47,974 bases of DNA. Origin: Syntrophomonas sp. GTDB lineage: Bacteria; Bacillota; Syntrophomonadia; Syntrophomonadales; Syntrophomonadaceae. Position 1 is the first letter of the stretch; the number at the start of each line of letters is the position of its first letter. Location of the stretch: assembly GCA_028709585.1 (NCBI GenBank), contig JAQVWS010000003.1, forward strand, positions 1-47,974, written 5' to 3'. A model generated the notes under the pieces. That model was not told the DNA's origin, did not search any database, and saw only the letters and a list, made by a program, of their open reading frames with translations. Positions 8,468-17,974 of this stretch are shown piece by piece. The translations under genes and the position numbers were made by a program.

Positions 8468-10153
8468 GTGAAGATGAAAGGAGCTGAAATTTTATTACAC
8501 TGCCTGCAGAAGGAAGGAGTCGATGTAATCTTCGGCTACCCTGGGGGTCAGGCATTACCGATCTACGATGCCTTATATGATTCCCCCATACAGCACATTC
8601 TGGTTCGTCATGAACAGGGTGCTGTACATGCGGCAGATGGATACGCCCGGGCATCCGGCAAAACAGGAGTATGCCTGGCCACTTCGGGACCGGGGGCTAC
8701 CAATCTGGTAACTGGTATTGCCACTGCTTATATGGATTCAATACCTATGGTTGTCTTGACTGGACAGGTAGGAAGCTTATTAATAGGCAAAGATGCCTTC
8801 CAGGAGGCAGATATCACCGGTATAACCCTGCCGATAACCAAACATAATTATTTATTGGAAAGAACCGAAGATATATCCCGGATTATTAAGGAAGCCTTTG
8901 TTATAGCCAGAACCAACCGCCCAGGCCCGGTTGTAGTAGATTTGCCCAAAGACTTGATGGAAAAAACCATAGATTTTAAGGACGACACTGAAGAAGTCCA
9001 TATAAGGGGCTATCGGGTTATGAAGGGGGTTAACTCCGGACAGATAATTGCTGCGGCAGAGATGATTAACCAGTCGGAAAGACCGGTGATATACGCCGGC
9101 GGCGGAGTAGTTGCTTCCGGAGCGGCACCTGAAATGAAAGAATTTGCAGAAAAAATGAAGATCCCTGTAACTACTACCTTAATGGGTATGGGGGCTTTCC
9201 CGGGCACCAATTATCTGGCCCTGGGAATGCTGGGCATGCATGGTACCCGCTCTGCTAATTATGCTATTGGAGAATGCGATGTGCTTATTGCACTTGGGGT
9301 CAGGTTTGATGACCGGGTGACAGCCAAGATTCAGCACTTTGCACCTAAAGCTTCTGTTATTCATATTGACATTGATGCGGCTGAGATCGGTAAAAATATG
9401 GATGTAGATGTACCTATTGTGAGTGATGTTAAAGAGGCTTTGCGATTATTAATACCCAGGTTGCAGGCGCGCGAGGAGTATAGTGAATGGCACCAGACTA
9501 TTTCCCGCTGGAAAGAAGAGTATCCGCTTAATTATGGCAGCTCTTCCGAGGGACGAATTATGCCCCAGTATGTTGTGGAAAAGATATATGAAGTTACCCA
9601 GGGAGATGCCATCATTACTACTGAGGTAGGACAAAACCAAATGTGGGCTGCCCAGTATTATAAATTTAAGCAGCCGCGTACTTTTTTGACCTCAGGCGGA
9701 TTAGGCACCATGGGTTATGGATTTCCTGCTGCCATTGGTGCTAAAATAGCCTGTCCTGAAATGAGAGTAATAGATATTGCAGGAGATGGCAGCATCCAGA
9801 TGAATATTCAGGAACTGGGAACAGCTATGCAGTATAAACTGCCGGTTGTTATATGCATCCTCAATAATCACTTCCTGGGCATGGTTCGCCAATGGCAGGG
9901 ATTGTTTTACAACAGGCGTTATTCGCATACCGATATGACTCACCAGCCTGATTTTGTTAAATTAGCTGAAGCATATGGGGCAGTAGGAATAAGGGTTACT
10001 AAGAGTGAGGATGTTGAAGAAGCGCTTAAGAAAGCATTTCAGATTGATGATCGTCCGGTTATCATTGACTTCTGGGTGGAACGGGAGGCCAATGTATATC
10101 CTATGGTACCGCCGGGAGGCTCCCTGCAAAATATGCTCGGAGGTGAGGAGTAA
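8468..10153 (+). CDS. ilvB: Acetolactate synthase, large (catalytic) subunit
   Basis: Thiamine-diphosphate enzyme that makes acetolactate or acetohydroxybutyrate from pyruvate, the first common step to valine, leucine and isoleucine. The ThDP-activating Glu is in LVRHEQGAVHAADGYARA, the FAD-binding middle domain in GMGAFPGTNYLALGMLGMHG, and the ThDP/Mg motif in IAGDGSIQMNIQELGTAM ... CILNNHFLGMVRQWQ. The track's TTG start (8417) has no ribosome site and adds a hydrophobic tail. I prefer GTG at 8468 with GGAGGTGAT just upstream (561 residues); the ATG at 8474 with AGGAG is equally possible. The stop overlaps the ATG of ilvN. Confidence 0.96.
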   Translation: MKMKGAEILLHCLQKEGVDVIFGYPGGQALPIYDALYDSPIQHILVRHEQGAVHAADGYARASGKTGVCLATSGPGATNLVTGIATAYMDSIPMVVLTGQVGSLLIGKDAFQEADITGITLPITKHNYLLERTEDISRIIKEAFVIARTNRPGPVVVDLPKDLMEKTIDFKDDTEEVHIRGYRVMKGVNSGQIIAAAEMINQSERPVIYAGGGVVASGAAPEMKEFAEKMKIPVTTTLMGMGAFPGTNYLALGMLGMHGTRSANYAIGECDVLIALGVRFDDRVTAKIQHFAPKASVIHIDIDAAEIGKNMDVDVPIVSDVKEALRLLIPRLQAREEYSEWHQTISRWKEEYPLNYGSSSEGRIMPQYVVEKIYEVTQGDAIITTEVGQNQMWAAQYYKFKQPRTFLTSGGLGTMGYGFPAAIGAKIACPEMRVIDIAGDGSIQMNIQELGTAMQYKLPVVICILNNHFLGMVRQWQGLFYNRRYSHTDMTHQPDFVKLAEAYGAVGIRVTKSEDVEEALKKAFQIDDRPVIIDFWVEREANVYPMVPPGGSLQNMLGGEE

Positions 10154-10635
10154 TGAATAAACATACTCTGGCTGTTACTGTTGAGAATAAACCGGGGGTA
10201 CTTACCCGTGTAACCACCTTGTTTCGCAGAAGGGGTTACAACATCGATAGCCTTACGGTTGGAACTACAGAAAATCCTGGTATATCCAGAATGACCATTG
10301 TAGTTGAGGGAGATGATAAGGTTATTGAACAAGTCACTAAACAGCTTTATAAACTAGTTGATGTCTGCAAGGTAGTTGATATAACCAGAGAAAATTCTGT
10401 AGACCGTGAACTAGCAATGATTAAGGTAAAAGCAGACAATAATGTGAGAGCAGAAATTGTTCAACTGGTGGATATCTTTCGGGCACGTATAGTGGATATT
10501 GGGCGTAATTCTTTAATTGTTGAGGCCACTGGTGACCGTCGCAAGATAGATGCTTTGGAGGATTCATTGAGGCCTTTCGGCATTATTGAACTGGTTCGTA
10601 CCGGTAAGATTGCCATGTTACGCGGGATCAAGTAG
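10153..10635 (+). CDS. ilvN: Acetolactate synthase, small (regulatory) subunit
   Basis: Regulatory partner of IlvB that confers valine feedback inhibition. The N-terminal ACT domain is clear (AVTVENKPGVLTRVTTLFRRRGYNIDSLTVG, ~6-36), followed by a second ACT-like half (MIKVKADNNVRAEIVQLVDIFRARIVDIG). At 160 residues it is a standard single-copy subunit. Its ATG shares one base with the TAA of ilvB, with GAGGTGAGGAG in the ilvB end serving as ribosome site, so translation is coupled and gives equal subunit amounts. Confidence 0.96.
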   Translation: MNKHTLAVTVENKPGVLTRVTTLFRRRGYNIDSLTVGTTENPGISRMTIVVEGDDKVIEQVTKQLYKLVDVCKVVDITRENSVDRELAMIKVKADNNVRAEIVQLVDIFRARIVDIGRNSLIVEATGDRRKIDALEDSLRPFGIIELVRTGKIAMLRGIK

Positions 10636-10679
10636 TTAACGATTTTATTATTATTAAAAAATAAGGAGGAAATTTCATA

Positions 10680-11684
10680 ATGGCAAAAATGTATTATGAT
10701 GCTGACGCAAATCTGGATCTTTTAAAAGGTAAAACTGTAGCGGTAATAGGATTTGGCTCCCAGGGTCATGCCCAGGCTCAGAACCTTAATGACAGCGGCG
10801 TAAAGGTGGTAGTAGGGCTGAGAAAGCCCTTTGATGAAGCTACCCAGCGGGAATGGGACAAAGTAATTGCAGCTGGAATTGAAGTTATGACAACTGCCGA
10901 AGCAGCTGCTGCAGGTGACATTATTCAGATTTTAGTTCCAGATGAATTGCAGTCCAGAGTGTATAAGGAAGAGATTCAGCCTTACCTTAAGGAAGGCAAT
11001 GCGCTCTGTTTTTCTCATGGGTTTAACATTCATTTTGGTCAGATAGTTCCTCCTGCTTTTGTAGATGTATTTATGATAGCCCCCAAAGGGCCTGGACATA
11101 TGGTAAGACGAACTTATGAACAAGGCGCCGGGGTTCCTGCCATAGTTGCCGTAGAGCAGGATTATACAGGCAAAGCCATGGATCTGGGCCTGGCTTATGC
11201 TTGCGGAATTGGTGCTACCCGGGCCGGGGTTATTGAAACTACTTTCAAAGAGGAGACGGAAACCGACCTGTTTGGGGAACAGTGTGTATTATGCGGCGGA
11301 GTTACCCAACTTGTAAAAATGGGATTCGAAACCCTGGTGGAAGCTGGCTATCAGCCTGAAATCGCATATTTTGAGTGTTTCCATGAATTAAAACTGATTG
11401 TTGATCTGATGAACGAAGGCGGCATGAGTAAGATGCGTCACTCCATAAGCGACACTGCCGAATGGGGCGATTATATAAAGGGACCCGATATTATTGGTGA
11501 GGAAACCAGGTGGGCTATGGAAGAAGCACTGGCAGACATTCAGAATGGCACTTTCGCCAAAAACTGGATACTGGAAAATATGGTAGGTCGTCCCCAATTC
11601 AATGCTCTGAGGAAACAGAATAAAGAACATTTAATAGAAGAGGTTGGAGCAGAGTTGCGCAGTATGATGTCCTGGTTAAAATAA
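10680..11684 (+). CDS. ilvC: Ketol-acid reductoisomerase, class I, 12-residue cofactor loop
   Basis: Isomerises and reduces acetolactate to the dihydroxy acid that IlvD uses. The Rossmann motif [17 protein letters not shown] (~24-40) and the metal ligands in the knotted C-terminal domain ([36 protein letters not shown]) are present; 334 residues is class I. The cofactor loop is [13 protein letters not shown], as long as the E. coli loop. Where E. coli has Arg76 and Ser78 for the NADPH phosphate, this protein has Gln56 and Glu58. That predicts NADH or mixed cofactor use; this is inference. AAGGAGG lies before the ATG, 44 bp after ilvN in the same operon. Confidence 0.96.
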   Translation: MAKMYYDADANLDLLKGKTVAVIGFGSQGHAQAQNLNDSGVKVVVGLRKPFDEATQREWDKVIAAGIEVMTTAEAAAAGDIIQILVPDELQSRVYKEEIQPYLKEGNALCFSHGFNIHFGQIVPPAFVDVFMIAPKGPGHMVRRTYEQGAGVPAIVAVEQDYTGKAMDLGLAYACGIGATRAGVIETTFKEETETDLFGEQCVLCGGVTQLVKMGFETLVEAGYQPEIAYFECFHELKLIVDLMNEGGMSKMRHSISDTAEWGDYIKGPDIIGEETRWAMEEALADIQNGTFAKNWILENMVGRPQFNALRKQNKEHLIEEVGAELRSMMSWLK

Positions 11685-11731
11685 ATCAAGGCTATACGGC
11701 CAATATGTTTAATATTAATACTATTTAAGCT

Positions 11732-11761
11732 ATTAAGGGTTGGGATGTCTCAATCCTTAAT
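11732..11761 (+). terminator. Probable terminator or attenuating hairpin after ilvC
   Basis: ATTAAGGGTTGG pairs with CAATCCTTAAT across a short loop, about 12 bp with two G-U pairs, followed by TTAATTATA. The T run is weak, so read-through into leuC is possible. Confidence 0.5.
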
Positions 11762-11776
11762 TTAATTATACCTAGG

Positions 11777-11794
11777 AATTAGATTTATCTAATT
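11777..11794. promoter_or_regulatory. Perfect 8-2-8 palindrome upstream of leuC
   Basis: AATTAGAT-TT-ATCTAATT. The 2-base centre favours a protein-binding operator over an RNA hairpin. It lies 43 bases before the leuC start. The bound factor is unknown. Confidence 0.45.
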
Positions 11795-11836
11795 CTAGCC
11801 GGACAGAAAATTTATACGATTATTGGAGGACTTTTT

Positions 11837-13105
11837 ATGGGAATGACTATCAGCCAGAAAATTCTGGCCGCACATACCGATAAGGATTTTGTTGAGGCGG
11901 GAGAGCTTATCAATTGTAAGCTGGACGTAGTCCTTGGTAATGACATAACTGCCCCCATAGCCATTTCCGAGTTTCATAAACTTGAGTTAAATAAGGTTTT
12001 TGATAAGGAAAGCATCGTGCTGGTGCCAGATCACTTTGTACCCAACAAGGATATTAAATCTGCCGAGCAATGCAAGACAATGCGTGATTTTGTCAAGCAA
12101 TATGGTATTAAAAACTACTTTGAAGTGGGACAGATGGGTATAGAGCATTGTTTGTTGCCGGAACAAGGTTTGGTAGGTCCCGGTGATCTAATAATCGGTG
12201 CTGATTCCCATACTTGCACTTACGGAGCCCTGGGAGCATTTGCTACCGGGGTTGGGTCCACCGATATGGGTGCGGCTATGGCAACGGGGGAAGCCTGGTT
12301 CAAGGTACCTGAGAGCATTAAGTTTATTTATTACGGGAAGATCCCCCAATGGGTAAGTGGCAAGGATTTCATACTGCATGCCATAGGAGACATCGGAGGC
12401 GACGGTGCCCGCTACATGTCCATGGAATTTACTGGTGAGGCTATTAGCCGCTTATCAATGGACAGCCGTTTTTCATTATGCAACATGGCTATTGAAGCAG
12501 GAGGGAAGAATGGCATTATTGCGGTAGATGAGGTTACTCTGGATTATATCAAAGGCCGGCTTAAGCGACCCTACCAGATCCACTATTCTGATCCGGATGC
12601 TGTTTATGCACAGACGATAGAGTATAATGTGGCTGAAATGGAGCCGTTAGTTGCTTTTCCTCACTTACCTGAGAACACCCGGCCGGTAAGCCAGGCTGCA
12701 GGAGTTTTAATCGATCAGGTTGTAATTGGCTCCTGTACTAATGGCAGGCTTGAGGATCTGGCCATAGCAGCTTCTATTCTAAAGGGGAACAAGGTCCATT
12801 CTGAATTAAGAGTTATTATCCTGCCGGGCACCCAGGCAATATATCTGGAAGCTTTGCGCAGGGGATACATCGAGATCTTTATTGAAGCCGGGGCAGTTGT
12901 CAGTACTCCTACCTGCGGGCCTTGCCTGGGAGGGTACATGGGCATTCTGGCCAAAGGAGAAAAGGCTCTGGCTACCACTAATCGCAATTTTGTGGGCAGG
13001 ATGGGGGACCCCACCAGTGAGGTCTACCTTTGTAACCCGGCAGTAGCAGCAGCCAGTGCCTTAAAGGGTCAGATAACGCCACCCTGGGAAATGGTGCTGA
13101 AATAG
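11837..13105 (+). CDS. leuC: 3-isopropylmalate dehydratase, large subunit (short, archaeal-type LeuC)
   Basis: Aconitase-family [4Fe-4S] subunit that, with LeuD, isomerises 2-isopropylmalate to 3-isopropylmalate. Motifs are [31 protein letters not shown] and the cysteine pair [13 protein letters not shown]. 422 residues matches the shorter two-subunit form found in archaea and Clostridia, which is related to homoaconitase; homoaconitate specificity cannot be excluded, but the leuB/leuD neighbours support leucine synthesis. TTGGAGG lies before the ATG. A hairpin and an operator-like palindrome precede it, so it may have control separate from ilvC. Confidence 0.93.
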   Translation: MGMTISQKILAAHTDKDFVEAGELINCKLDVVLGNDITAPIAISEFHKLELNKVFDKESIVLVPDHFVPNKDIKSAEQCKTMRDFVKQYGIKNYFEVGQMGIEHCLLPEQGLVGPGDLIIGADSHTCTYGALGAFATGVGSTDMGAAMATGEAWFKVPESIKFIYYGKIPQWVSGKDFILHAIGDIGGDGARYMSMEFTGEAISRLSMDSRFSLCNMAIEAGGKNGIIAVDEVTLDYIKGRLKRPYQIHYSDPDAVYAQTIEYNVAEMEPLVAFPHLPENTRPVSQAAGVLIDQVVIGSCTNGRLEDLAIAASILKGNKVHSELRVIILPGTQAIYLEALRRGYIEIFIEAGAVVSTPTCGPCLGGYMGILAKGEKALATTNRNFVGRMGDPTSEVYLCNPAVAAASALKGQITPPWEMVLK

Positions 13106-13154
13106 ATGGCTAATAAATTTGCATAGACGGTATGAAATCCGAAGGAGGGTTTTT

Positions 13155-13643
13155 ATGAAATTTACCGGCAAGGTTCATAAGTTTGGCAACAATATAGATA
13201 CCGATGTTATTATACCGGCCAGGTATTTGAACAGCTCTGACCCGGCAGAACTGGCGCTTCATTGCCTGGAAGACCTTGATAAAGAATTTGCTCAAAAGGT
13301 CAAACCAGGAGATATTATCGTAGCTGAGAAGAATTTTGGCTGCGGAAGTTCACGGGAACATGCACCGATTGCTATTATGGCAGCCGGGGTGTCATGTGTA
13401 ATCGCTCATTCATTTGCCAGGATATTCTATCGCAACTCCATAAATACTGGTTTACCCATATTTGAATCAGCTGCAGCCTCTGAGGCCTTAAAAAATGGCG
13501 ACGAAATAGAAGTGGAACTGGAAACCGGCTTGATTAAAAATATAAAAACCGGAGCTCAATATAAAGCCACCGCTTTCCCTGGTTTCATGCAAGATATTAT
13601 TTCCCAAGGCGGGCTAATCAATTATGTGAAGAATAGGGGGTAA
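13155..13643 (+). CDS. leuD: 3-isopropylmalate dehydratase, small subunit
   Basis: Swivel-domain partner of LeuC. Contains [21 protein letters not shown] (~8-28) and the substrate-specificity region [41 protein letters not shown]. The track starts at 13119, but the ATG at 13155 has AAGGAGGG 7 bases upstream and matches the family N-terminus, giving 162 residues. It lies 49 bp after leuC. Confidence 0.95.
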   Translation: MKFTGKVHKFGNNIDTDVIIPARYLNSSDPAELALHCLEDLDKEFAQKVKPGDIIVAEKNFGCGSSREHAPIAIMAAGVSCVIAHSFARIFYRNSINTGLPIFESAAASEALKNGDEIEVELETGLIKNIKTGAQYKATAFPGFMQDIISQGGLINYVKNRG

Positions 13644-13647
13644 CAGC

Positions 13648-14736
13648 ATGTATAGAATTGCATTGCTGCCAGGGGATGGAATTGGTACGGAGATAATACC
13701 GGAGGCTGTAAAAGCCTTACAGGCAATCGGGGATAAATTCGGCCATGAATTTGAATTTAACCAGGCGCTGATTGGTGGGGCAGCTTATGATGCTACAGGC
13801 CAACCGCTGCCGCCCGGCACCCTCTCTCTCTGCCGGGATTCAGATGCGATTTTGCTGGGCGCTATCGGCGGCCCCCAATGGGATAATCTGCCCGTCCATT
13901 TACGCCCGGAAATAGGAGGGTTATTACCCTTAAGAAAGGAACTGGGCTTGTTTGCCAACCTGCGCCCCTGTTTGCTCTATTCGGGTTTAGCACAGGCTTC
14001 CACTCTGAAAGAGGAAGTCATTAACGGGGTTGACCTGATGGTGATCCGCGAGCTTACCGGGGGGCTTTATTTCGGAGCAAAAAGCCGGGAAGCAACCCCT
14101 GACGGAGGCCAGAAAGCCACTGATGTGCTAACCTATTCCACCTTTGAGATCGAAAGGATTGTGCGGTTTGCCTATGGTACGGCTCGTAAGCGCCGCCATC
14201 GGCTTTGTTCGGTGGACAAGGCCAACGTTCTGGAAAGCTCGCGTTTGTGGCGGGAAACAGTAACCGAACTGGCTAAAGAGTATCCGGATGTTGAAACCAG
14301 CCATATGTATGTGGATAATTGCTCCATGCAGCTCATTCGCAATCCCCGACAGTTTGATGTAATTGTGACCGAGAATATGTTCGGGGACATATTGACTGAC
14401 GAAGCCTCTATGTTGACCGGCTCCATCGGCATGTTGCCCAGTGCCTCCATTGGCGGACAAGTTGGTCTATACGAACCTTCACACGGCAGCGCTCCCGACA
14501 TAGCCGGGCAGAGCAAGGCCAATCCCCTGGCAACCATATTATCAGCCGCCATGATGCTGCGTTACTCTTTCAATTTAGAAGCAGAAGCTATTATGATTGA
14601 GCAGGCTGTACACCAGGTTATAGAGGATGGCTATCGTACCCCCGACCTTATGGAAACAGGCAAAAAACTGGTTAATACCGTTCAGATGGGAGAAATGGTA
14701 AAGGAGAATATTGAAAAGCAGTGTATTGAAGGATGA
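13648..14736 (+). CDS. leuB: 3-isopropylmalate dehydrogenase
   Basis: NAD-dependent oxidative decarboxylation of 3-isopropylmalate to 2-ketoisocaproate. Family motifs are [69 protein letters not shown], the metal-binding [29 protein letters not shown], and the NAD-site [19 protein letters not shown]. 362 residues is standard. Last gene of the operon, 4 bp after leuD and followed by a strong terminator. Confidence 0.97.
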   Translation: MYRIALLPGDGIGTEIIPEAVKALQAIGDKFGHEFEFNQALIGGAAYDATGQPLPPGTLSLCRDSDAILLGAIGGPQWDNLPVHLRPEIGGLLPLRKELGLFANLRPCLLYSGLAQASTLKEEVINGVDLMVIRELTGGLYFGAKSREATPDGGQKATDVLTYSTFEIERIVRFAYGTARKRRHRLCSVDKANVLESSRLWRETVTELAKEYPDVETSHMYVDNCSMQLIRNPRQFDVIVTENMFGDILTDEASMLTGSIGMLPSASIGGQVGLYEPSHGSAPDIAGQSKANPLATILSAAMMLRYSFNLEAEAIMIEQAVHQVIEDGYRTPDLMETGKKLVNTVQMGEMVKENIEKQCIEG

Positions 14737-14801
14737 TAAGGACGCCAGAAATGATAATGTAAAATTGTCCTCAGGGTAATATTCAGATATAAAAAGCGGA
14801 A

Positions 14802-14842
14802 AAGAGAGCGACAGAAATTTAATCTGCGGCTCTCTTGTTTTG
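14802..14842 (+). terminator. Strong intrinsic terminator after leuB
   Basis: AAGAGAGC (14802-14809) pairs with GCTCTCTT (14829-14836), with an inner CAGA/TCTG extension, followed by GTTTTG. It closes the leucine operon. Confidence 0.85.
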
Positions 14843-14863
14843 TGAACAGTCCCATGCTATAAT
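14835..14863 (+). promoter_or_regulatory. Promoter of the DUF6323/DUF6179 pair
   Basis: TTGTTT (14835-14840), a 17-base spacer and TATAAT (14858-14863). The -35 overlaps the 3' arm of the leuB terminator. Confidence 0.6.
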
Positions 14864-14972
14864 AAATATTTGGAGAAATAATAATAAGGTCATAAAAATA
14901 TCCAACTATACTATAGCATAACCGGTTATGCTTGTAAAGCGTATAATTTTATTTGTTGGGAGGGATTTACGA

Positions 14973-15464
14973 ATGTCTTTACCTGCCGTTTTTCATTCTT
15001 TAGATTTGATACGTACGGAAAACAGGATTCATGAACTGCTGCTATGTAATGAAGTGCTGAAAAAACAAGGCTTGGTTTTATCTTTTTCAGATGCCGAGGA
15101 AATCATGGCAGTCAGGGGTCGCGTTTTAAAGAACCAGGAGAGAATTGAACTTGATATCAACGTAAGTAAAACACTTTTATATCAAATGGCCCAATCCAGT
15201 TATGTGAATCCAGAGAATTATGTGGCAACCGTCAATGATATGTATGGAATCTTTCATTATATTAAAAATGCTACCTCTGATCTGGTAAGCGATGAGGAGG
15301 TTATTGATGCAATCGTAGTTTACTACAATCAGGTCTGTGGCGGGTCGACAGAATTTCTGATGGGTAAAGGAATTGAGAAGATTCTGGCCAATTACCATCA
15401 GGGAAGAAATATGACCGATATTATAAATGAGAGGGAGGAAATCTATTGGCGCTTAAGCGAGTAG
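14973..15464 (+). CDS. DUF6323-like protein
   Basis: A 163-residue soluble, mostly helical, acidic protein without signal peptide or membrane segment. The pattern GLVLSFSDAEEIMAVRGRVLKNQERIELD, then SYVNPENYVATVNDMYGIFHYIKN and ...FLMGKGIEKIL is, as far as I recall, that of the DUF6323 family of Clostridia, which is normally encoded next to DUF6179. The biochemical role is unknown. The track start (14928) lacks a ribosome site; the ATG at 14973 follows GGGAGGG and fits the family. It overlaps the next gene by 19 bases, so the two are translationally coupled. Confidence 0.7.
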   Translation: MSLPAVFHSLDLIRTENRIHELLLCNEVLKKQGLVLSFSDAEEIMAVRGRVLKNQERIELDINVSKTLLYQMAQSSYVNPENYVATVNDMYGIFHYIKNATSDLVSDEEVIDAIVVYYNQVCGGSTEFLMGKGIEKILANYHQGRNMTDIINEREEIYWRLSE

Positions 15465-16825
15465 AGGGCAGTCGAGAAGATCATAATGATGAAGCTAGTC
15501 TGGTGGTACAATCGGAAAAGGATGCTTTTGAAATCGGGGTTGCTTCAATACTGATAAGATTAATATCCAGGTATACATTTGGAGAGAGCAGTTCGGTAAA
15601 AGTTGAAACGGCTTCAAATATTCTTAATTCAATTTACTATGCTATCGATGTTTATAATGCCAGTCTTAGTAAAAATGTTGATTGTACGGTGATTGAGCAA
15701 CCCACGACAACAGACGAGATGTACAAGCGAGGCATGGAATTAATTGAGGCCTATGTTGAAGAAGCCAGGCAGCTTTATACGGAAATATTTCGTGATAAAC
15801 TGAATTTGCCTCTGGAAATATATAATGAGACCTTAATGGATGCGTTGCCGGCTTTTTTCAAGACCTATGATATTACCTTTGCTGCCAACAATACCCTGAC
15901 CAGCATGGATTACCCACTGGTATTTGATGATATGTCGAAGGAAGGGATTTTATATATCAAACAATGGCTAGCGACATTGAAGATCGAGACCCAGTTTTGC
16001 AAGTGTCTGGAGATGGACAGCGTCATAGAATTCCTGGAAGCTTATGGGCACAAATATGGCTTTGATTATAAGAACATGCCTATTAACTTATTCTCGGTGC
16101 TCTTTGAGCAATCAATCTTTTCGGTTTTTTCCGGTCATAATGAGGTGGGCTTGACAATTACCACAAGTGATTTTAACCGTATAAGTTTTTATGTAAAAGG
16201 CAAGAATCAGCAGCAGATACAAAATCTTATAGATCTGGCGGTTAAACAGATTATTTATAAGTTTGGCATAATAAATTCAGAACTTATAGAATATATGAAT
16301 CGTTATAAGGAATTGTTTTTGGTTCGGGTTGTAAACTCTCATAGTAATGATAATTTATCACAAATGGTGGTAATCGATGGGTTTGATCCCTATTTAAACA
16401 AGATTATTTATACTGATGGGGTGAGTATGAGCGATAAACAATTCAGAAATGTAATTAATCAGGTCAAAGCCTGCGATAAGGTAAGCGATAAGACCAGAAT
16501 TGTCTCCGCTTGTGTTCACTCATTGCAAGATTTCATAGATCTTTTAGGGGCAGGCTGTTTTTTTGATGATGAATATATAGCAGTGCTGGGGCTGCTGGGT
16601 GATTCTGAACTTGCCATCCTGGGAGAAATGGTATTCCAAGAAGAATTGAGATGCGGTGTTTTCAAGTTATTGCCGGAAAGGACCAGCATATTCAAGCAAA
16701 ATGCACGCGCAGAATGGCAGCTAAACTATATTGATTTCATATTCGATTTAGACCTAAACAGAAGAAAAATTGTAGAAGAATTAATTAATGAAATTACGGT
16801 TGAAGTTGATGCCGGGAAAGTATAG
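15446..16825 (+). CDS. DUF6179-like protein
   Basis: A 459-residue soluble protein. The N-terminal segment ILIRLISRYTFGESSSVKVETASNILNSIYYAID (~32-65) matches my memory of the DUF6179 signature (TeRYT.G.SSSV..E.A..L..SI.Y.I). The remainder is helical and Asp/Glu-rich with no catalytic motif I recognise. TTG is the start: GGGAGG is 8 bases upstream, and the frame opens within the last codons of the DUF6323 gene. The overlap and shared promoter suggest the two products work together. Function unknown. Confidence 0.7.
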   Translation: MALKRVEGSREDHNDEASLVVQSEKDAFEIGVASILIRLISRYTFGESSSVKVETASNILNSIYYAIDVYNASLSKNVDCTVIEQPTTTDEMYKRGMELIEAYVEEARQLYTEIFRDKLNLPLEIYNETLMDALPAFFKTYDITFAANNTLTSMDYPLVFDDMSKEGILYIKQWLATLKIETQFCKCLEMDSVIEFLEAYGHKYGFDYKNMPINLFSVLFEQSIFSVFSGHNEVGLTITTSDFNRISFYVKGKNQQQIQNLIDLAVKQIIYKFGIINSELIEYMNRYKELFLVRVVNSHSNDNLSQMVVIDGFDPYLNKIIYTDGVSMSDKQFRNVINQVKACDKVSDKTRIVSACVHSLQDFIDLLGAGCFFDDEYIAVLGLLGDSELAILGEMVFQEELRCGVFKLLPERTSIFKQNARAEWQLNYIDFIFDLDLNRRKIVEELINEITVEVDAGKV

Positions 16826-16908
16826 TGTATTTAACACATGCGAATATACTGGGTTTTACTTTTTCTGATTGAGTTATATTGTTGCACTAATGTACAGGGG
16901 GAATGAAG

Positions 16909-17904
16909 ATGAAAGCCATGATTATGGCAGCCGGAGTGGGGTCCAGGCTGATGCCCATGACCATTGAGATACCCAAGCCAATGATTGCGATGGCTAATCG
17001 GCCTTTAATGGCTAACACCGTAAAGCTTTTACAGAAACACGGATTTAACGATATTATTTGTAATCTTCATTACCATGCTGATAGTATCAGAAATTACTTC
17101 GGGGACGGACAACCCTGGGGGGTATCCATGCAATATTCTTTGGAAAAAGAGCTTATGGGAACTGCCGGAGGAGTCAAGCGCTGTGAATGGTTTCTGGATG
17201 ATACCTTTGTTATTATAAGCGGTGATGCTTTGACAGATATTGATATTGCCCGGCTGGTTCAGGATCACCAGCGTAAAGGAGCTCTGGCAACTATTGCCCT
17301 CAAAGAAGTAGATGATGTTGAGAACTATGGGATTGTTATATGCGATGAGGATGGCCTTATCCAGAACTTTCAGGAGAAGCCCCGGTCTGAGCAGGCTTTA
17401 AGCAGGGTAGCCAATACCGGGATCTATGTCTTTGAGCCTGAGATATTTCAATACATACCCGCCGGGCAGTTTTACGACTTCGGGAAACAGGTATTTCCAC
17501 ATCTGGTAAAGGCTAAATGCCCATTTTATGGGATAGCTGTTGATGATTACTGGTGCGATGTTGGCAATATTGATACCTATCGTCAGGCCAATGCAGATAT
17601 CCTGGCCGGCAAAGTACGCGCGGAGATAGCAGGAACCCTGACTTCTCTTAATAATGGAAGCATACTATTAATGGGGGAAAACAGCCAGGTGAGCCCAAAT
17701 GCAGCTCTGGAAGGAAATGTAGTAATTGGCTGCGGATGCAGGGTTGGGGATAATGTCAAGATTTGTGATTCAGTAATATGGAATGATACCATTATCGCAG
17801 ATGGCAGTATTATTAAAGGAGCCGTTGTTGGTTCCAACTGCATAATCGGGTCAGGCCATGAACTGGAAAAGGGCACAGTAGTTGCCAGCGGTTCATCGAG
17901 ATAG
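16909..17904 (+). CDS. Sugar-1-phosphate nucleotidyltransferase (GlmU/ManC-like)
   Basis: Makes an NDP-sugar from a sugar 1-phosphate and NTP. N-terminal nucleotidyltransferase fold has AMIMAAGVGSRLMPMTIEIPKPMIAMANRPLM (the GXGXRLxPxT nucleotide loop and KPM), metal-site ISGDALTDID, EKPR, and DVGNIDTYRQAN. From about residue 245 there are left-handed beta-helix hexapeptide repeats (VSPNAALEGNVVIGCGCRVGDNVKICDSVIWND). Bacterial relatives are annotated as mannose-1-phosphate guanylyltransferase; the exact sugar is not certain. AGGGGG lies 7 bases before the ATG at 16909; the track ATG at 16903 is too close to it. Probably for envelope polysaccharide. Confidence 0.88.
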   Translation: MKAMIMAAGVGSRLMPMTIEIPKPMIAMANRPLMANTVKLLQKHGFNDIICNLHYHADSIRNYFGDGQPWGVSMQYSLEKELMGTAGGVKRCEWFLDDTFVIISGDALTDIDIARLVQDHQRKGALATIALKEVDDVENYGIVICDEDGLIQNFQEKPRSEQALSRVANTGIYVFEPEIFQYIPAGQFYDFGKQVFPHLVKAKCPFYGIAVDDYWCDVGNIDTYRQANADILAGKVRAEIAGTLTSLNNGSILLMGENSQVSPNAALEGNVVIGCGCRVGDNVKICDSVIWNDTIIADGSIIKGAVVGSNCIIGSGHELEKGTVVASGSSR

Positions 17905-17921
17905 AGTGTTTAAGGCAGCCA

Positions 17922-17962
17922 AAAGGAGTGACAGGGTTTTAGCCTGGACCACTCCTTTATTT
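17922..17962. terminator. Bidirectional terminator
   Basis: AAAGGAGTG (17922-17930) pairs with CACTCCTTT (17950-17958), with an inner CAGG/CCTG, between convergent genes. T or A runs flank both sides. Confidence 0.8.
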
Positions 17963-17974
17963 ACTAAGATAATT

